From Opitutaceae bacterium (lineage in GTDB: Bacteria > Verrucomicrobiota > Verrucomicrobiia > Opitutales > Opitutaceae), in the NCBI GenBank assembly GCA_028284385.1, contig JANQRT010000068.1:62001-126000 (forward strand): a DNA stretch of 64,000 nt, read 5' to 3'. Positions 9,351 to 17,824 of the stretch are shown here, piece by piece. A model generated the notes under the pieces. The model worked only from the letters and a program-made list of their open reading frames with translations. It did no database searches and was not told where the DNA came from. Within the stretch, counting starts at the first letter, position 1. The number at the start of each line of letters is the position of its first letter. Position numbers and translations under genes: made by a program.

Positions 9351-11534
9351 GTGAAACCTCAAATCACAGCTATCGGACACGATTTCCATCATGAGCTTGT
9401 CGATGCGGTGAACGACAGTGCGCGTCAGCGCGAGTTTCGCAAAATCGCCCCTATGCCGTTTGGAACGGTTCTGATCGCTCGCGACGACATGGACGAAGCG
9501 ACCATCTGCTGGCATCTTCGAACCATGCGGGATTTGGGCTTCAACGCGATTAAGCAGTTCATGCCTTGTCCCCGTTGGCCGGATAAGTTGCTTGAGGAGC
9601 TCGCTCTCGAGGAAGGCTTGGCGCCATGGTGGTATGGCGAAGGTGGATGGGAGCCTATTAGCGATGAATTGCTCGCCAAGCTAGGTATCGATCCTTCAAC
9701 TACAATTGAAGAAATTCGAGTTCACCCCAAAATGCTCGAGCATCAGAGAAAAGTTTTCGCCCAGCGCTTCGGACGACCGAAGTTAAGGCTGAATCCCGAA
9801 AACCAGGAGGGGATGTTCGATGAAGCGAAAGGCAGTATCGCAGCCGATTACGGGGCGAATGCCGACCTTCCCGATTGGGCCGAAGACGAATTCCGAGAAT
9901 GGCTACGGAATATCTATGGTGACATCGCGACGCTCAACGTCACCTGGAACATGGACGTGCATAAGTTTGACGGTCCCAGCGATGAAGCGAATGCGTCCTT
10001 CGACAGCTTCGAGGAGATTTCCTTCGGTCACATGACCAACAAGCGCGACTACGGCCGCATACGCGACATTCTGCGTTTCAAGGCCGACCTGAAAAACCGC
10101 GATGTCGCATCGGTATGCGCTTTGGCGAGAGAGCGCGATCCCTACGAACCGCATCGCTCAGGAGGTGAGATGGGGCTTTTCCTGCCTTTCGCCAGTCGCG
10201 GAACCGATATGGAAGGCATTGCGACCGCCATGAAGGATACGGGATCCTTCTACCCATCCATCCACCTTTGCTGGCACTTCGAGGAAAGCTATTATGAAGT
10301 CGCTCGACCCGTTTACATGCAGGCCTCGTTCGTGGTTGATCTCAACAAAGGCGGTTGGACTGCGCCTTGGGAATCGACCGGCGGACCCCAGCAGACTTCG
10401 GGAGCAAAGGCGCGGCTATTTCCGCCTGCCCGCGACAGTCAGCCGGGTTTTACGGTCGATGCGGGCGTCATGATGCAACTGCTCTTGAGCTACCTTGCGG
10501 CTGGCTGCCGTGGCGTGGGCCTGTGGGCTTGGAACACCCGCTTGGCCGGAGTAGAAGGAGGCGAATACGGTCTGCTAGATCGCAACGAGCAAGTCTGCGA
10601 TCGCACGCGACGAGTCGGCCGCATCGCTCAAGCAGCCAATGCTCTGCGCGACGAGCTTTGGTCGGCCCACAAGGAGCCGCAAGTGGGTATTCTCATGGAT
10701 TGGGACAACGAAGCGATCTGGGCCGGCATGTCGGAGTTTAATCGAACCGTGTTTAAGCATTACCCTGTCGAGGCTCGTATTGGCGCTTTCCGTACAATGA
10801 TCGACAGTTCCATTGCTACCGAGTACGTGACCGGCAAAAACCTGCGTGAAGGTCTAGCTAAGCGTTACCCAATCATCTACCTGCCTGGATTTCTCGGTTT
10901 GGCCGAAGACCTCGTCGAGCATCTCGTCGATTACGTGGAGCAAGGCGGTCGGGTGGCGATCGATATGCCTGGAGGCTGCTATGACGATCGGGGTCGCGTG
11001 TTGTGGACACGCAAGGGCACGCCCTGGGAACGCTTGTTCGGGGCTGAGTTGAGCGACCTGCAGTATTCAGGAAACAACGTCAGCTGGAAGCTCGATGGAA
11101 ATGCCCTGAAAGGCTATGTCTGCGATCTGATCCCAACACAAGCCGAGGTCAAGGCGACCTACGATAACGGCCGTCCCGCCATCACTGAGAATCGGCTGGG
11201 CAAAGGTTCGGCCGTTATCCTCGGCTGGGAAGCCGCTCGCAGTTGCTATCGACCCGGCAATACAGCCATGCAGGAAATGCTGGCAAAGACCTTGCTCGAT
11301 GGCCGCGAAACGTTTTACGAGACGCTCGGCCAGCCCTACGCTCTTCGACTTGCCGCTCCCAAGGCCGACCACTATTTCCTGATCAACGAAGGCGATTGCG
11401 CTGAAATCAGCTTCACCCGTCTGCCTGGAGACTACCGATGTGTCTACGACGTCTTAACCGACGAGGAGGTCGATATCAGCCAAGCCATCAGCGTTGATAA
11501 AGACGACGGCCGCTGGCTGCGAGCAATCCGTTAA
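9351..11534 (+). CDS. GH42-like beta-galactosidase-family enzyme with altered acid/base motif
   Basis: 727-residue protein with a GTG start and no signal peptide. The N-terminal TIM barrel resembles GH42. The nucleophile region (APWESTGGPQ, Glu341) is present, followed by a class-I-amidotransferase-like trimerisation domain from about residue 440 (VGILMDWDNEAIWAG, YVEQGGRVAIDMPGG). The usual NEYG acid/base motif upstream of FREWL reads ADYG, so the catalytic Glu appears replaced by Asp166. It may act on a modified galactoside or use another acid. It follows the GH28-like gene by 64 bp and is likely in the same operon. Confidence 0.86.
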   Translation: MKPQITAIGHDFHHELVDAVNDSARQREFRKIAPMPFGTVLIARDDMDEATICWHLRTMRDLGFNAIKQFMPCPRWPDKLLEELALEEGLAPWWYGEGGWEPISDELLAKLGIDPSTTIEEIRVHPKMLEHQRKVFAQRFGRPKLRLNPENQEGMFDEAKGSIAADYGANADLPDWAEDEFREWLRNIYGDIATLNVTWNMDVHKFDGPSDEANASFDSFEEISFGHMTNKRDYGRIRDILRFKADLKNRDVASVCALARERDPYEPHRSGGEMGLFLPFASRGTDMEGIATAMKDTGSFYPSIHLCWHFEESYYEVARPVYMQASFVVDLNKGGWTAPWESTGGPQQTSGAKARLFPPARDSQPGFTVDAGVMMQLLLSYLAAGCRGVGLWAWNTRLAGVEGGEYGLLDRNEQVCDRTRRVGRIAQAANALRDELWSAHKEPQVGILMDWDNEAIWAGMSEFNRTVFKHYPVEARIGAFRTMIDSSIATEYVTGKNLREGLAKRYPIIYLPGFLGLAEDLVEHLVDYVEQGGRVAIDMPGGCYDDRGRVLWTRKGTPWERLFGAELSDLQYSGNNVSWKLDGNALKGYVCDLIPTQAEVKATYDNGRPAITENRLGKGSAVILGWEAARSCYRPGNTAMQEMLAKTLLDGRETFYETLGQPYALRLAAPKADHYFLINEGDCAEISFTRLPGDYRCVYDVLTDEEVDISQAISVDKDDGRWLRAIR

Positions 11535-11682
11535 CCAATCTTCCGATAACGCCTGAAAGTGGCGATTCTGCTAGGACGCCCTAGGAATTCAAAGACTGTG
11601 GAGATTGTTTTCTGAAATTTTTCTCACTAGGTTTGGTTCCCCAAAACGACTTAGTAGAGAAGGGCATTTTAGATGTTCAGAT

Positions 11683-12084
11683 ATGACAACTACCACGATT
11701 TCAGGGTGGCGGCGCCTTTGCGGCGTTGCTTGTTTCTTGCGAGTCGCTATATTGCTAGAGCTTGTTGCTGCTTTTTGCCCAGGAACCCCAACCGTGGAAA
11801 TTTCGCCGCAGGGCAAAGAGGAAAAGAAAATCGTCTTTCGTCTCCCGAAAGGAAATGCCGTTACTACCCTTGCCGAAGCGGCTCGTCAGGCCAACATCGA
11901 ATTCATTTGCGCGCCGGAAATTCTTTGCGAACTGAAAACGCCTGCCATCAATGGATCCATGTCAGTTCGCGAAATGTTCGCTTTAATGTTATCGGACTCT
12001 TCTTTGATCGTGAAACGCCAGGGGGAGCTGGGCGTTTATGTCATTAAGCGAAAGACCAAGCCCAACGGAAAAATCGGTAAATAG
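11683..12084 (+). CDS. Stand-alone secreted STN-domain protein
   Basis: Small protein of about 133 residues if translation begins at ATG 11683; an in-frame TTG at 11605 would add 26 residues. This ATG gives a good signal peptide: RR followed by a hydrophobic core (LCGVACFLRVAILLELVAAF). The remainder is an STN (secretin/TonB N-terminal) fold: VFRLPKGNAVTTLAEAARQANIEF ... INGSMSVREMFALML ... GVYVIKR, clearly related to the N-terminus of the TonB receptor at 13986. STN domains normally reach FecR in the periplasm when fused to a receptor. Here it is free and directly precedes the FecI/FecR pair, so it may modulate that signalling (inference). Confidence 0.75.
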   Translation: MTTTTISGWRRLCGVACFLRVAILLELVAAFCPGTPTVEISPQGKEEKKIVFRLPKGNAVTTLAEAARQANIEFICAPEILCELKTPAINGSMSVREMFALMLSDSSLIVKRQGELGVYVIKRKTKPNGKIGK

Positions 12085-12160
12085 CCTTCAGGAATCGCCT
12101 CTTAACTTCTACCTAATGCCTATAGAATCGACTCGATTGCCCCATCAAACTACAGATTGA

Positions 12161-12694
12161 ATGAAGCGACCCAAAACTGAGGAAACGCGTTGGTACGAAG
12201 AACATTTGCGGCCACATGAATCTATGATTCGCGCTTGGCTTAACAGTCGCTACGGCGAGCAAATAGACGTGGATGACGTCATCCAGGAAGCCTTGATGCG
12301 GGTCTTCAAGGCGCGTAAGAAACGAGAGGTAAATGCTCCCAAAGCCTTTTTCTTTGCTACTGCGAGAAACATTGCTGTCGATGTGACGCGTAAACGCTCC
12401 AAGGTCACGGCCGTCGGAGATTTTTCGGAGTCCGAGATGCTCGAGTTATTGGATGATGGCGTGAGCATCGAAGAAACAGTAGCTCGTAACCACGAGCTTG
12501 AGCTCTTGACGCAGGCTATCCAATCGCTGCCCGAGCGTTGTCGTGGCGTATTTACCCTGAGCAAAGTCTATGGCATGACTTATAATGAAATAACTAAGGA
12601 AATGGGAATTTCCTTTAACACCGTAGCGGCTCACATTTCAGTGGGATTATCGAAGTGCACAAAATTCATGCATCGCTACGGTAGGGACAAATGA
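12161..12694 (+). CDS. ECF sigma factor, FecI-like
   Basis: RNA polymerase sigma-70 family factor of 177 residues with only regions 2 and 4, as expected for extracytoplasmic-function sigma factors. Region 2 includes VDDVIQEALMRVFKA (37-51) and KAFFFATARNIAVD (61-74). Region 4 (about 115-170) has the helix-turn-helix YNEITKEMGISFNTVAAHI. It is followed 10 bp later by its FecR-type anti-sigma factor, then the TonB receptor it probably controls. Together these form a cell-surface signalling cassette. Confidence 0.93.
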   Translation: MKRPKTEETRWYEEHLRPHESMIRAWLNSRYGEQIDVDDVIQEALMRVFKARKKREVNAPKAFFFATARNIAVDVTRKRSKVTAVGDFSESEMLELLDDGVSIEETVARNHELELLTQAIQSLPERCRGVFTLSKVYGMTYNEITKEMGISFNTVAAHISVGLSKCTKFMHRYGRDK

Positions 12695-12704
12695 GAGTGT
12701 CAAA

Positions 12705-13727
12705 ATGAACTACCAAGAATCGAAATCTCCTGAACGGCAACGCATCGATCGCGAAGCTGCGGACTGGATCGCAAAGAAAGCGCGAGGCTTTACAGCAGAG
12801 GAGCAGGACGCCTTTTTCGAATGGCTGGCACTCGATCCGCGGCATAGCGAATACTACGGGATTCATTGGAATATGTGGAAGCGTCTTGATCGCCTGGCCG
12901 AGTGGAAGCCAGAGCATAGTCACAAGCCTAACCAGAACTTGCTGGCTTATCAGCGTCGTTCTAGCCGTTTGCGATTTTGGATCTCTGGTCTCGCCGCAGG
13001 TTTCGCCGTTATTTTTTCTCTCTGGCTGCTAGGTAACGGATTTTTCGATACGGATGCACCGCAAATGGCTCGAAGGATGATCGCCAATGAATACGAGAGT
13101 CATTCACTCGAAGATGGTTCGGTCATTGAATTGAACCTGGGAGCCGAGGTCGAAGTCAACTACACTAAGAAAGAGCGTCGCATTAATCTTGTCTCGAGCG
13201 AGGCTCATTTCAACGTCGCCAAGGATGTAGACCGACCCTTTGTAGTCAGCGTCCGCGACATAGAAATTCGAGCGGTAGGGACCGCTTTCAACATCCGCCT
13301 TCTGGACGATTCGGTCGAAGTACTGGTCACGGAAGGTCGGGTTGAGATTAAGAATAGCAACGAGAGCGAATCTGGCGATTCGGCGATTCGCGAGCTTGGG
13401 GCTGGACAACTCTCCGTTGTCTCGCCTGAAGCGGAGGATTCCTGGCTTGAAGTCGAAGAGGCGACGTATTCTCAGATTGATCGCATCCTGACCTGGAAGC
13501 CCATGTTGCTTGAGTTTGACTCAACCCCTTTGTCTGAGGTGATAGACGCTTTCAATGAACGTAATCAGACGAAAATAGTGATTGCCGAAACCGAGTTGGA
13601 ATCATTGCCGATTATGGCTTCCTTTCGATCAGCGAATGTCGAGCATTTCGTTGAGCTTCTAGAGCTGACCCTTCCCATTCGGGTCGAACGTGAGAAGCCG
13701 AATGAAATCGCAATTTACAAGCAATAG
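12705..13727 (+). CDS. FecR-family anti-sigma factor
   Basis: 340-residue inner-membrane regulator. The cytoplasmic N-terminus (1-70) carries the FecR N-terminal helical domain (ADWIAKKARGFTAEEQDAFFEWL) that binds the sigma factor. One membrane helix lies near residues 91-110, followed by the periplasmic FecR beta domain (EDGSVIELNLGAEVEVNY to VGTAFNIRLLDDSVEVLVTEGRVEI). The last 75 residues (LEFDSTPLSEVIDAFNERN...) have the STN-like fold typical of FecR C-termini. It is predicted to receive the signal from the TonB receptor's STN domain. Confidence 0.92.
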   Translation: MNYQESKSPERQRIDREAADWIAKKARGFTAEEQDAFFEWLALDPRHSEYYGIHWNMWKRLDRLAEWKPEHSHKPNQNLLAYQRRSSRLRFWISGLAAGFAVIFSLWLLGNGFFDTDAPQMARRMIANEYESHSLEDGSVIELNLGAEVEVNYTKKERRINLVSSEAHFNVAKDVDRPFVVSVRDIEIRAVGTAFNIRLLDDSVEVLVTEGRVEIKNSNESESGDSAIRELGAGQLSVVSPEAEDSWLEVEEATYSQIDRILTWKPMLLEFDSTPLSEVIDAFNERNQTKIVIAETELESLPIMASFRSANVEHFVELLELTLPIRVEREKPNEIAIYKQ

Positions 13728-13907
13728 TTCCCTTTGACTGGCCTTAAAGAAAGCTGAAATTGAATCCAATTGGCGAAATTCTCTTTTCCATGAAAGGAAT
13801 CGTATCTGATATTCGGATATAAATGAAAAGCTCGGAAAATCGTTTAGTATTTTTCGTTCGGATACTATATTCGCTCAACCCCTCTGTAATTTTTTTGAAA
13901 AACTACT

Positions 13908-13933
13908 AACAACCCCCTGATAGCTAAAACGTC
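13908..13933 (+). promoter_or_regulatory. Possible ECF-type promoter upstream of the TonB receptor
   Basis: An AACAACC element (13908-13914) is followed 15 bp later by CGTC (13930-13933). This resembles ECF promoters with an AAC-rich -35 and a CGTC -10, about 55 bp before the receptor start. The call rests on one site and general ECF promoter knowledge, so it is tentative. Confidence 0.25.
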
Positions 13934-13985
13934 TAAGAGTGTATCAAAGCGCTCCAGATGTTTAGAAAAACCCAATACTCGAACA

Positions 13986-16900
13986 ATGCGAATGCGACAA
14001 GCTCACAGCATTTGGTTGAGTTTGCTCTTGCCTCTGGTGGCCCTTTGTTTCGTTCCAGCCATTTCCGCCGCGACGGAAACGGAGAAGCGAAGCTTCAGCG
14101 TCCGGGAGGGGAAAGCGATCGATACGATCAAGAAGGCTGCGAAGCAGGGCGAGGTGGATTTCGTATTCACCGAAGCCGCCGTACATGGCGTTCGCACTTC
14201 TCGTATCGAGGGTTTTTATACGCCACTCGAAGCTTTTCATCTCATGCTGGAAGGATCGCCGCTCGCCATACTCCGACACGAGGAGTCAGGCGTTTATGCG
14301 ATTAAACGGATCGCGGACTCTACGCAAACCGAATCGACAAACAAACCTTCAAGCAACATTGATATGAATAGAAAATCTAAGCTCAAGGCTCTGTTAAACG
14401 GACTCCTTGCAGTTGGCTTGGTCAATCCAGCCATCGCTCAAGATGCTGATAACGAAGAAGATGTCTTCGAACTCTCGCCATTCTTGGTTACCGCAGAGGG
14501 GGATTCTGGATACGTTGCCAATGGCACCATGGCCGGAACTCGTCTGAGAACCAGCTTGAAAGACGTGGCCGCTTCCATCTCCGCTATCACCAAAGACTTC
14601 ATGGAAGATATCGGCGCGGACAACGCGGAGACACTGATGACCTACACGCTGGGCACAGAAGTCACTGGTCTCCATGGAAACTTTTCCGGAAGCGCGGGGA
14701 AGCCGTGGTTCGACGGCGACCAAATAAACCGGGAAGTCGGATTCGGCGTTCGCGTGCGTGGACTGGATTTGGCTACCACTACTCGGGACTTCTTCCAATC
14801 GATGATTCCCTTTGATGCCTATAACGTTGATCGCGTGGAGGTGAATCGCGGTGCCAATGGACTTCTGTTCGGCAATGGAAGTCCGGGAGGTATCTTGAAT
14901 AACACTACGATCATTCCCTATGCCGAAAGAGATTTTGGATCATTGATATTCGAATACGGAAGATTTGGCTCCCACAGGATCGAGATTGATCGAAACGAGG
15001 TACTGATCGACGGAAAGCTGGCCGTTCGCGTCGCGGCGAAATCGAGCGACGAGAAGTTCATGCAGGACGACGCTTATATCCGCGACAATAGAGTGTTTAC
15101 CGCTATTAAATATCAGCCTACGGAATTGACGACCTTGAGAGGAAATGTTGAATACGGAAGGCAGCGCTCGATCAAGCCGGAATGGCGGCCTCCCTTCGAT
15201 GGCTACACCTGGTGGTGGGACGTTGGTCAGCCGACCTACAACGCGACGACTGGAGAGTGGAAGCTAAACGGACCAGTGAGAACCATCTCCGCTCTCAACG
15301 ATGACGGCAGTCCGAATGGTTCGATTATCAACACTGCGGGACCGGGCTACGATCGACGTCACCCGACGTTGGTTTTCGATAATCCGCTTAGCCCGAGCTC
15401 GAACATATTCGGTTTTACGGAGCCAGCGGCGATCGTACAGACATCGCCCAATGGCAACCAAGGAACGATGAGATTCTCGAACGTGTATTTGCGTGAGCTG
15501 CATGCTGGAGAAGTTGGTTCTACTTTCTATCGCCACTCGCAGATCACCGATCCCGCCATATTCGATTTCTACGAGGACATCCTGTACGGACCTAGCCGCC
15601 AGGAAGGTTTCCGTTTCCATACGGCGAATGTGACCTTCGAACAGCTGCTTCCGAACCGCAAGGGTGGTATCGAAGTCGTGTACGATGTTCAGGATACGGA
15701 TTATTCCTTCAAGAATCCGTTCAATTGGCAGACTTATAATATAACGCTCGACGTTAATGAGGTGTTGTTGGATGGATCGCCAAATCCCAACTTCCTGCGT
15801 CCCTATATCGCTAGTCCTAGCTGGGCTTTGGCCTCGACGGACAAGCGTTCGACCAAGCGTGCCACTGGTTTCTATGAATTCGACTTCAGAGATCTCGGTG
15901 ACGGCGGTCGACTGGGCAAGATCCTGGGTAAGCACACCACAACCCTGCTCTATTCCGAGTGGGAACGCGATTATACGCGTACCGGTGGTCGCAACCAGGT
16001 TTCCGGTCTAGACTACTACTATGCCAATCCGGCGATCGAGAACTTCAAGCGTACCATTCAGGGCTATCGCGAAATAGATCTGATGGTCTACCTCGGTCAA
16101 GCAGGTCTTCCGACCGATGCGAATATCCAATCGGTCAAGTTTAATGCGGAGTCTCCCCATCTGCGCAATATACCGATCCACTTCTATCATCAGGACGACG
16201 AGGCGTGGACGACTGTTCAGAGCGTTCCGTTCTTTGGCGAAGAGTTCAATAAGGACATTTTGGGTACACGTTGGGGTAATCGCGTTGAGCGCGAAGAACT
16301 CGAATCGAAAGTCGCCATTGTGCATAGCGAATTGCTTTGGGGCAACGTGATCTCTACCGTCGGCTGGCGTGAAGATTCCTATAGAAGCTTTTCCGCTCCG
16401 CGAGCTGATCCTGACGAAACAGGATTTTTCCCAGCGCCGATTTCGCTGAAATCCAGCCCAGACCTCGATCAAACTGAGGACTCCTTCAGCTGGGGCGTGG
16501 TTGGTATTCTTCCGGAAGAGTGGAGCGGATTCCTGCCCGAAGGCTCCGCGCTCCGCGCTTTCTACAATTCGTCGAAAACCTTCCAGCCGACGTCGCTACG
16601 CAAGGATATATTCGGTCAGCCGATCGCTTCACCAAGTGGTAATACTGAAGAGTACGGCATCATGTTCGATGCTTTCGAAGGCAAGCTCTCGCTACGTTTT
16701 GCGGAGTATAAAAGCGACACTGCAGGCAAATCGGTCGATTTGCGTGGAGCTATCAACGAGATTGTTAGAAACGGAGCTGCTGGGGCCTGGATCAATATCG
16801 ATGAAAACAACATCGGCAACGAAGCGAACGCTCAGGCCTTCAAGGATTGGTATAACTCGCCTGAAAGCGCCTTCCTGCGTGATGCTTACGATATGAGGTT

Positions 16901-17615
16901 TACGGATCCGAGCAATCCTAACCTAGGGGTTACCTCAGCCGACCCTGCAGGCATCTATCTGCAGACCACGGATATTGTATCCGATGGGCACGAGCTGGAA
17001 CTGACTTACAATCCGCTTTCCAATTGGCGCATTGCGTTGAATTACGCCAAGCAGAATGTGGTTACCAGCAATACGGCTCGCGATGCGGTTGAAATGATGC
17101 TCCTCATGGAGCCAATCATATCAGGTCCGGTAGGTGGCGTCATCCTTCCCGATGGCGAGACATGGCGTGAAAGAGCTCAGGGATTCTTCAATTCCGTACG
17201 CGAGCAAGTGGCCAAGGATGGCTTTAGTCAGCCCGAGGTACGCGATAATCGCGTGAATTTGATTACCAACTACAATTTCAACGAAGGCAAGTTGGCTAAC
17301 GTAGGCATTGGCGGAGCGATTCGCTATCAAAGCGCGTCGGCCATCGGTTCTGGCTATCGCCGTGACGCTGAACTTGGCGATATTCCCGACCTGAGTCGTC
17401 CCTTTACCGGTCCTAGCGAGACTAATTACGACATGTGGATTAGCTATACTCGCGAACTCCCTCGCGACGTTGACTGGAAGATCCAGCTTAACGTGCGAAA
17501 TATCGGAGTCGGGAAGGAGCTTGTCCCTGTTGAAACCCATCCTAACGGACAGATTTCTTCGTGGAGAATCGCGGATCCCATGTCTTGGACGATACGCAAT
17601 TCCTTCGAATTCTAA
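13986..17615 (+). CDS. STN-TonB-dependent receptor with an internal second signal-like segment
   Basis: Outer-membrane transporter of 1209 residues. Residues 1-28 form a signal peptide (AISA cleavage region). An STN domain spans about 35-110. A short linker then leads to Met127 (codon 14364), which begins what looks like a second signal peptide (MNRKSKLKALLNGLLAVGL ending in AIAQ). The plug follows from about residue 158 (FELSPFLVTAEG) and the barrel runs to the terminal aromatic (NSFEF). Its position after FecI/FecR and its STN domain indicate surface signalling plus uptake of a glycan fragment. The layout resembles an STN protein fused in frame to a complete receptor. Translation from 14364 is possible but no ribosome site is evident there. 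Confidence 0.92.
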   Translation: MRMRQAHSIWLSLLLPLVALCFVPAISAATETEKRSFSVREGKAIDTIKKAAKQGEVDFVFTEAAVHGVRTSRIEGFYTPLEAFHLMLEGSPLAILRHEESGVYAIKRIADSTQTESTNKPSSNIDMNRKSKLKALLNGLLAVGLVNPAIAQDADNEEDVFELSPFLVTAEGDSGYVANGTMAGTRLRTSLKDVAASISAITKDFMEDIGADNAETLMTYTLGTEVTGLHGNFSGSAGKPWFDGDQINREVGFGVRVRGLDLATTTRDFFQSMIPFDAYNVDRVEVNRGANGLLFGNGSPGGILNNTTIIPYAERDFGSLIFEYGRFGSHRIEIDRNEVLIDGKLAVRVAAKSSDEKFMQDDAYIRDNRVFTAIKYQPTELTTLRGNVEYGRQRSIKPEWRPPFDGYTWWWDVGQPTYNATTGEWKLNGPVRTISALNDDGSPNGSIINTAGPGYDRRHPTLVFDNPLSPSSNIFGFTEPAAIVQTSPNGNQGTMRFSNVYLRELHAGEVGSTFYRHSQITDPAIFDFYEDILYGPSRQEGFRFHTANVTFEQLLPNRKGGIEVVYDVQDTDYSFKNPFNWQTYNITLDVNEVLLDGSPNPNFLRPYIASPSWALASTDKRSTKRATGFYEFDFRDLGDGGRLGKILGKHTTTLLYSEWERDYTRTGGRNQVSGLDYYYANPAIENFKRTIQGYREIDLMVYLGQAGLPTDANIQSVKFNAESPHLRNIPIHFYHQDDEAWTTVQSVPFFGEEFNKDILGTRWGNRVEREELESKVAIVHSELLWGNVISTVGWREDSYRSFSAPRADPDETGFFPAPISLKSSPDLDQTEDSFSWGVVGILPEEWSGFLPEGSALRAFYNSSKTFQPTSLRKDIFGQPIASPSGNTEEYGIMFDAFEGKLSLRFAEYKSDTAGKSVDLRGAINEIVRNGAAGAWINIDENNIGNEANAQAFKDWYNSPESAFLRDAYDMRFTDPSNPNLGVTSADPAGIYLQTTDIVSDGHELELTYNPLSNWRIALNYAKQNVVTSNTARDAVEMMLLMEPIISGPVGGVILPDGETWRERAQGFFNSVREQVAKDGFSQPEVRDNRVNLITNYNFNEGKLANVGIGGAIRYQSASAIGSGYRRDAELGDIPDLSRPFTGPSETNYDMWISYTRELPRDVDWKIQLNVRNIGVGKELVPVETHPNGQISSWRIADPMSWTIRNSFEF

Positions 17616-17636
17616 TATAACAACGATAACGGAGCT

Positions 17637-17670
17637 AAGCCCCCTTTCGATTCGAATGGGGGCTTATTTT
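17637..17670 (+). terminator. Rho-independent terminator after the STN-TonB receptor
   Basis: TAAGCCCCC (17636-17644) pairs perfectly with GGGGGCTTA (17658-17666) around a 13-base loop that itself contains TTCGA/TCGAA. TTTT follows. It lies 20 bp after the receptor stop and separates it from the symporter gene. Confidence 0.85.
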
Positions 17671-17824
17671 AAAGCTCGCTCTGCACTTGCGTTTCTGGAC
17701 TCGCAGTCGCACACCGGAATAGGGTTTGAGTGTAGTTGAGGGAATAATACGTATTTCCTTGGAACAAGCGTGTCTTTCAGCGTCGTTCGCCTTGTCCGAA
17801 TCTGAAAATCGTAGTTGAGTTTCT

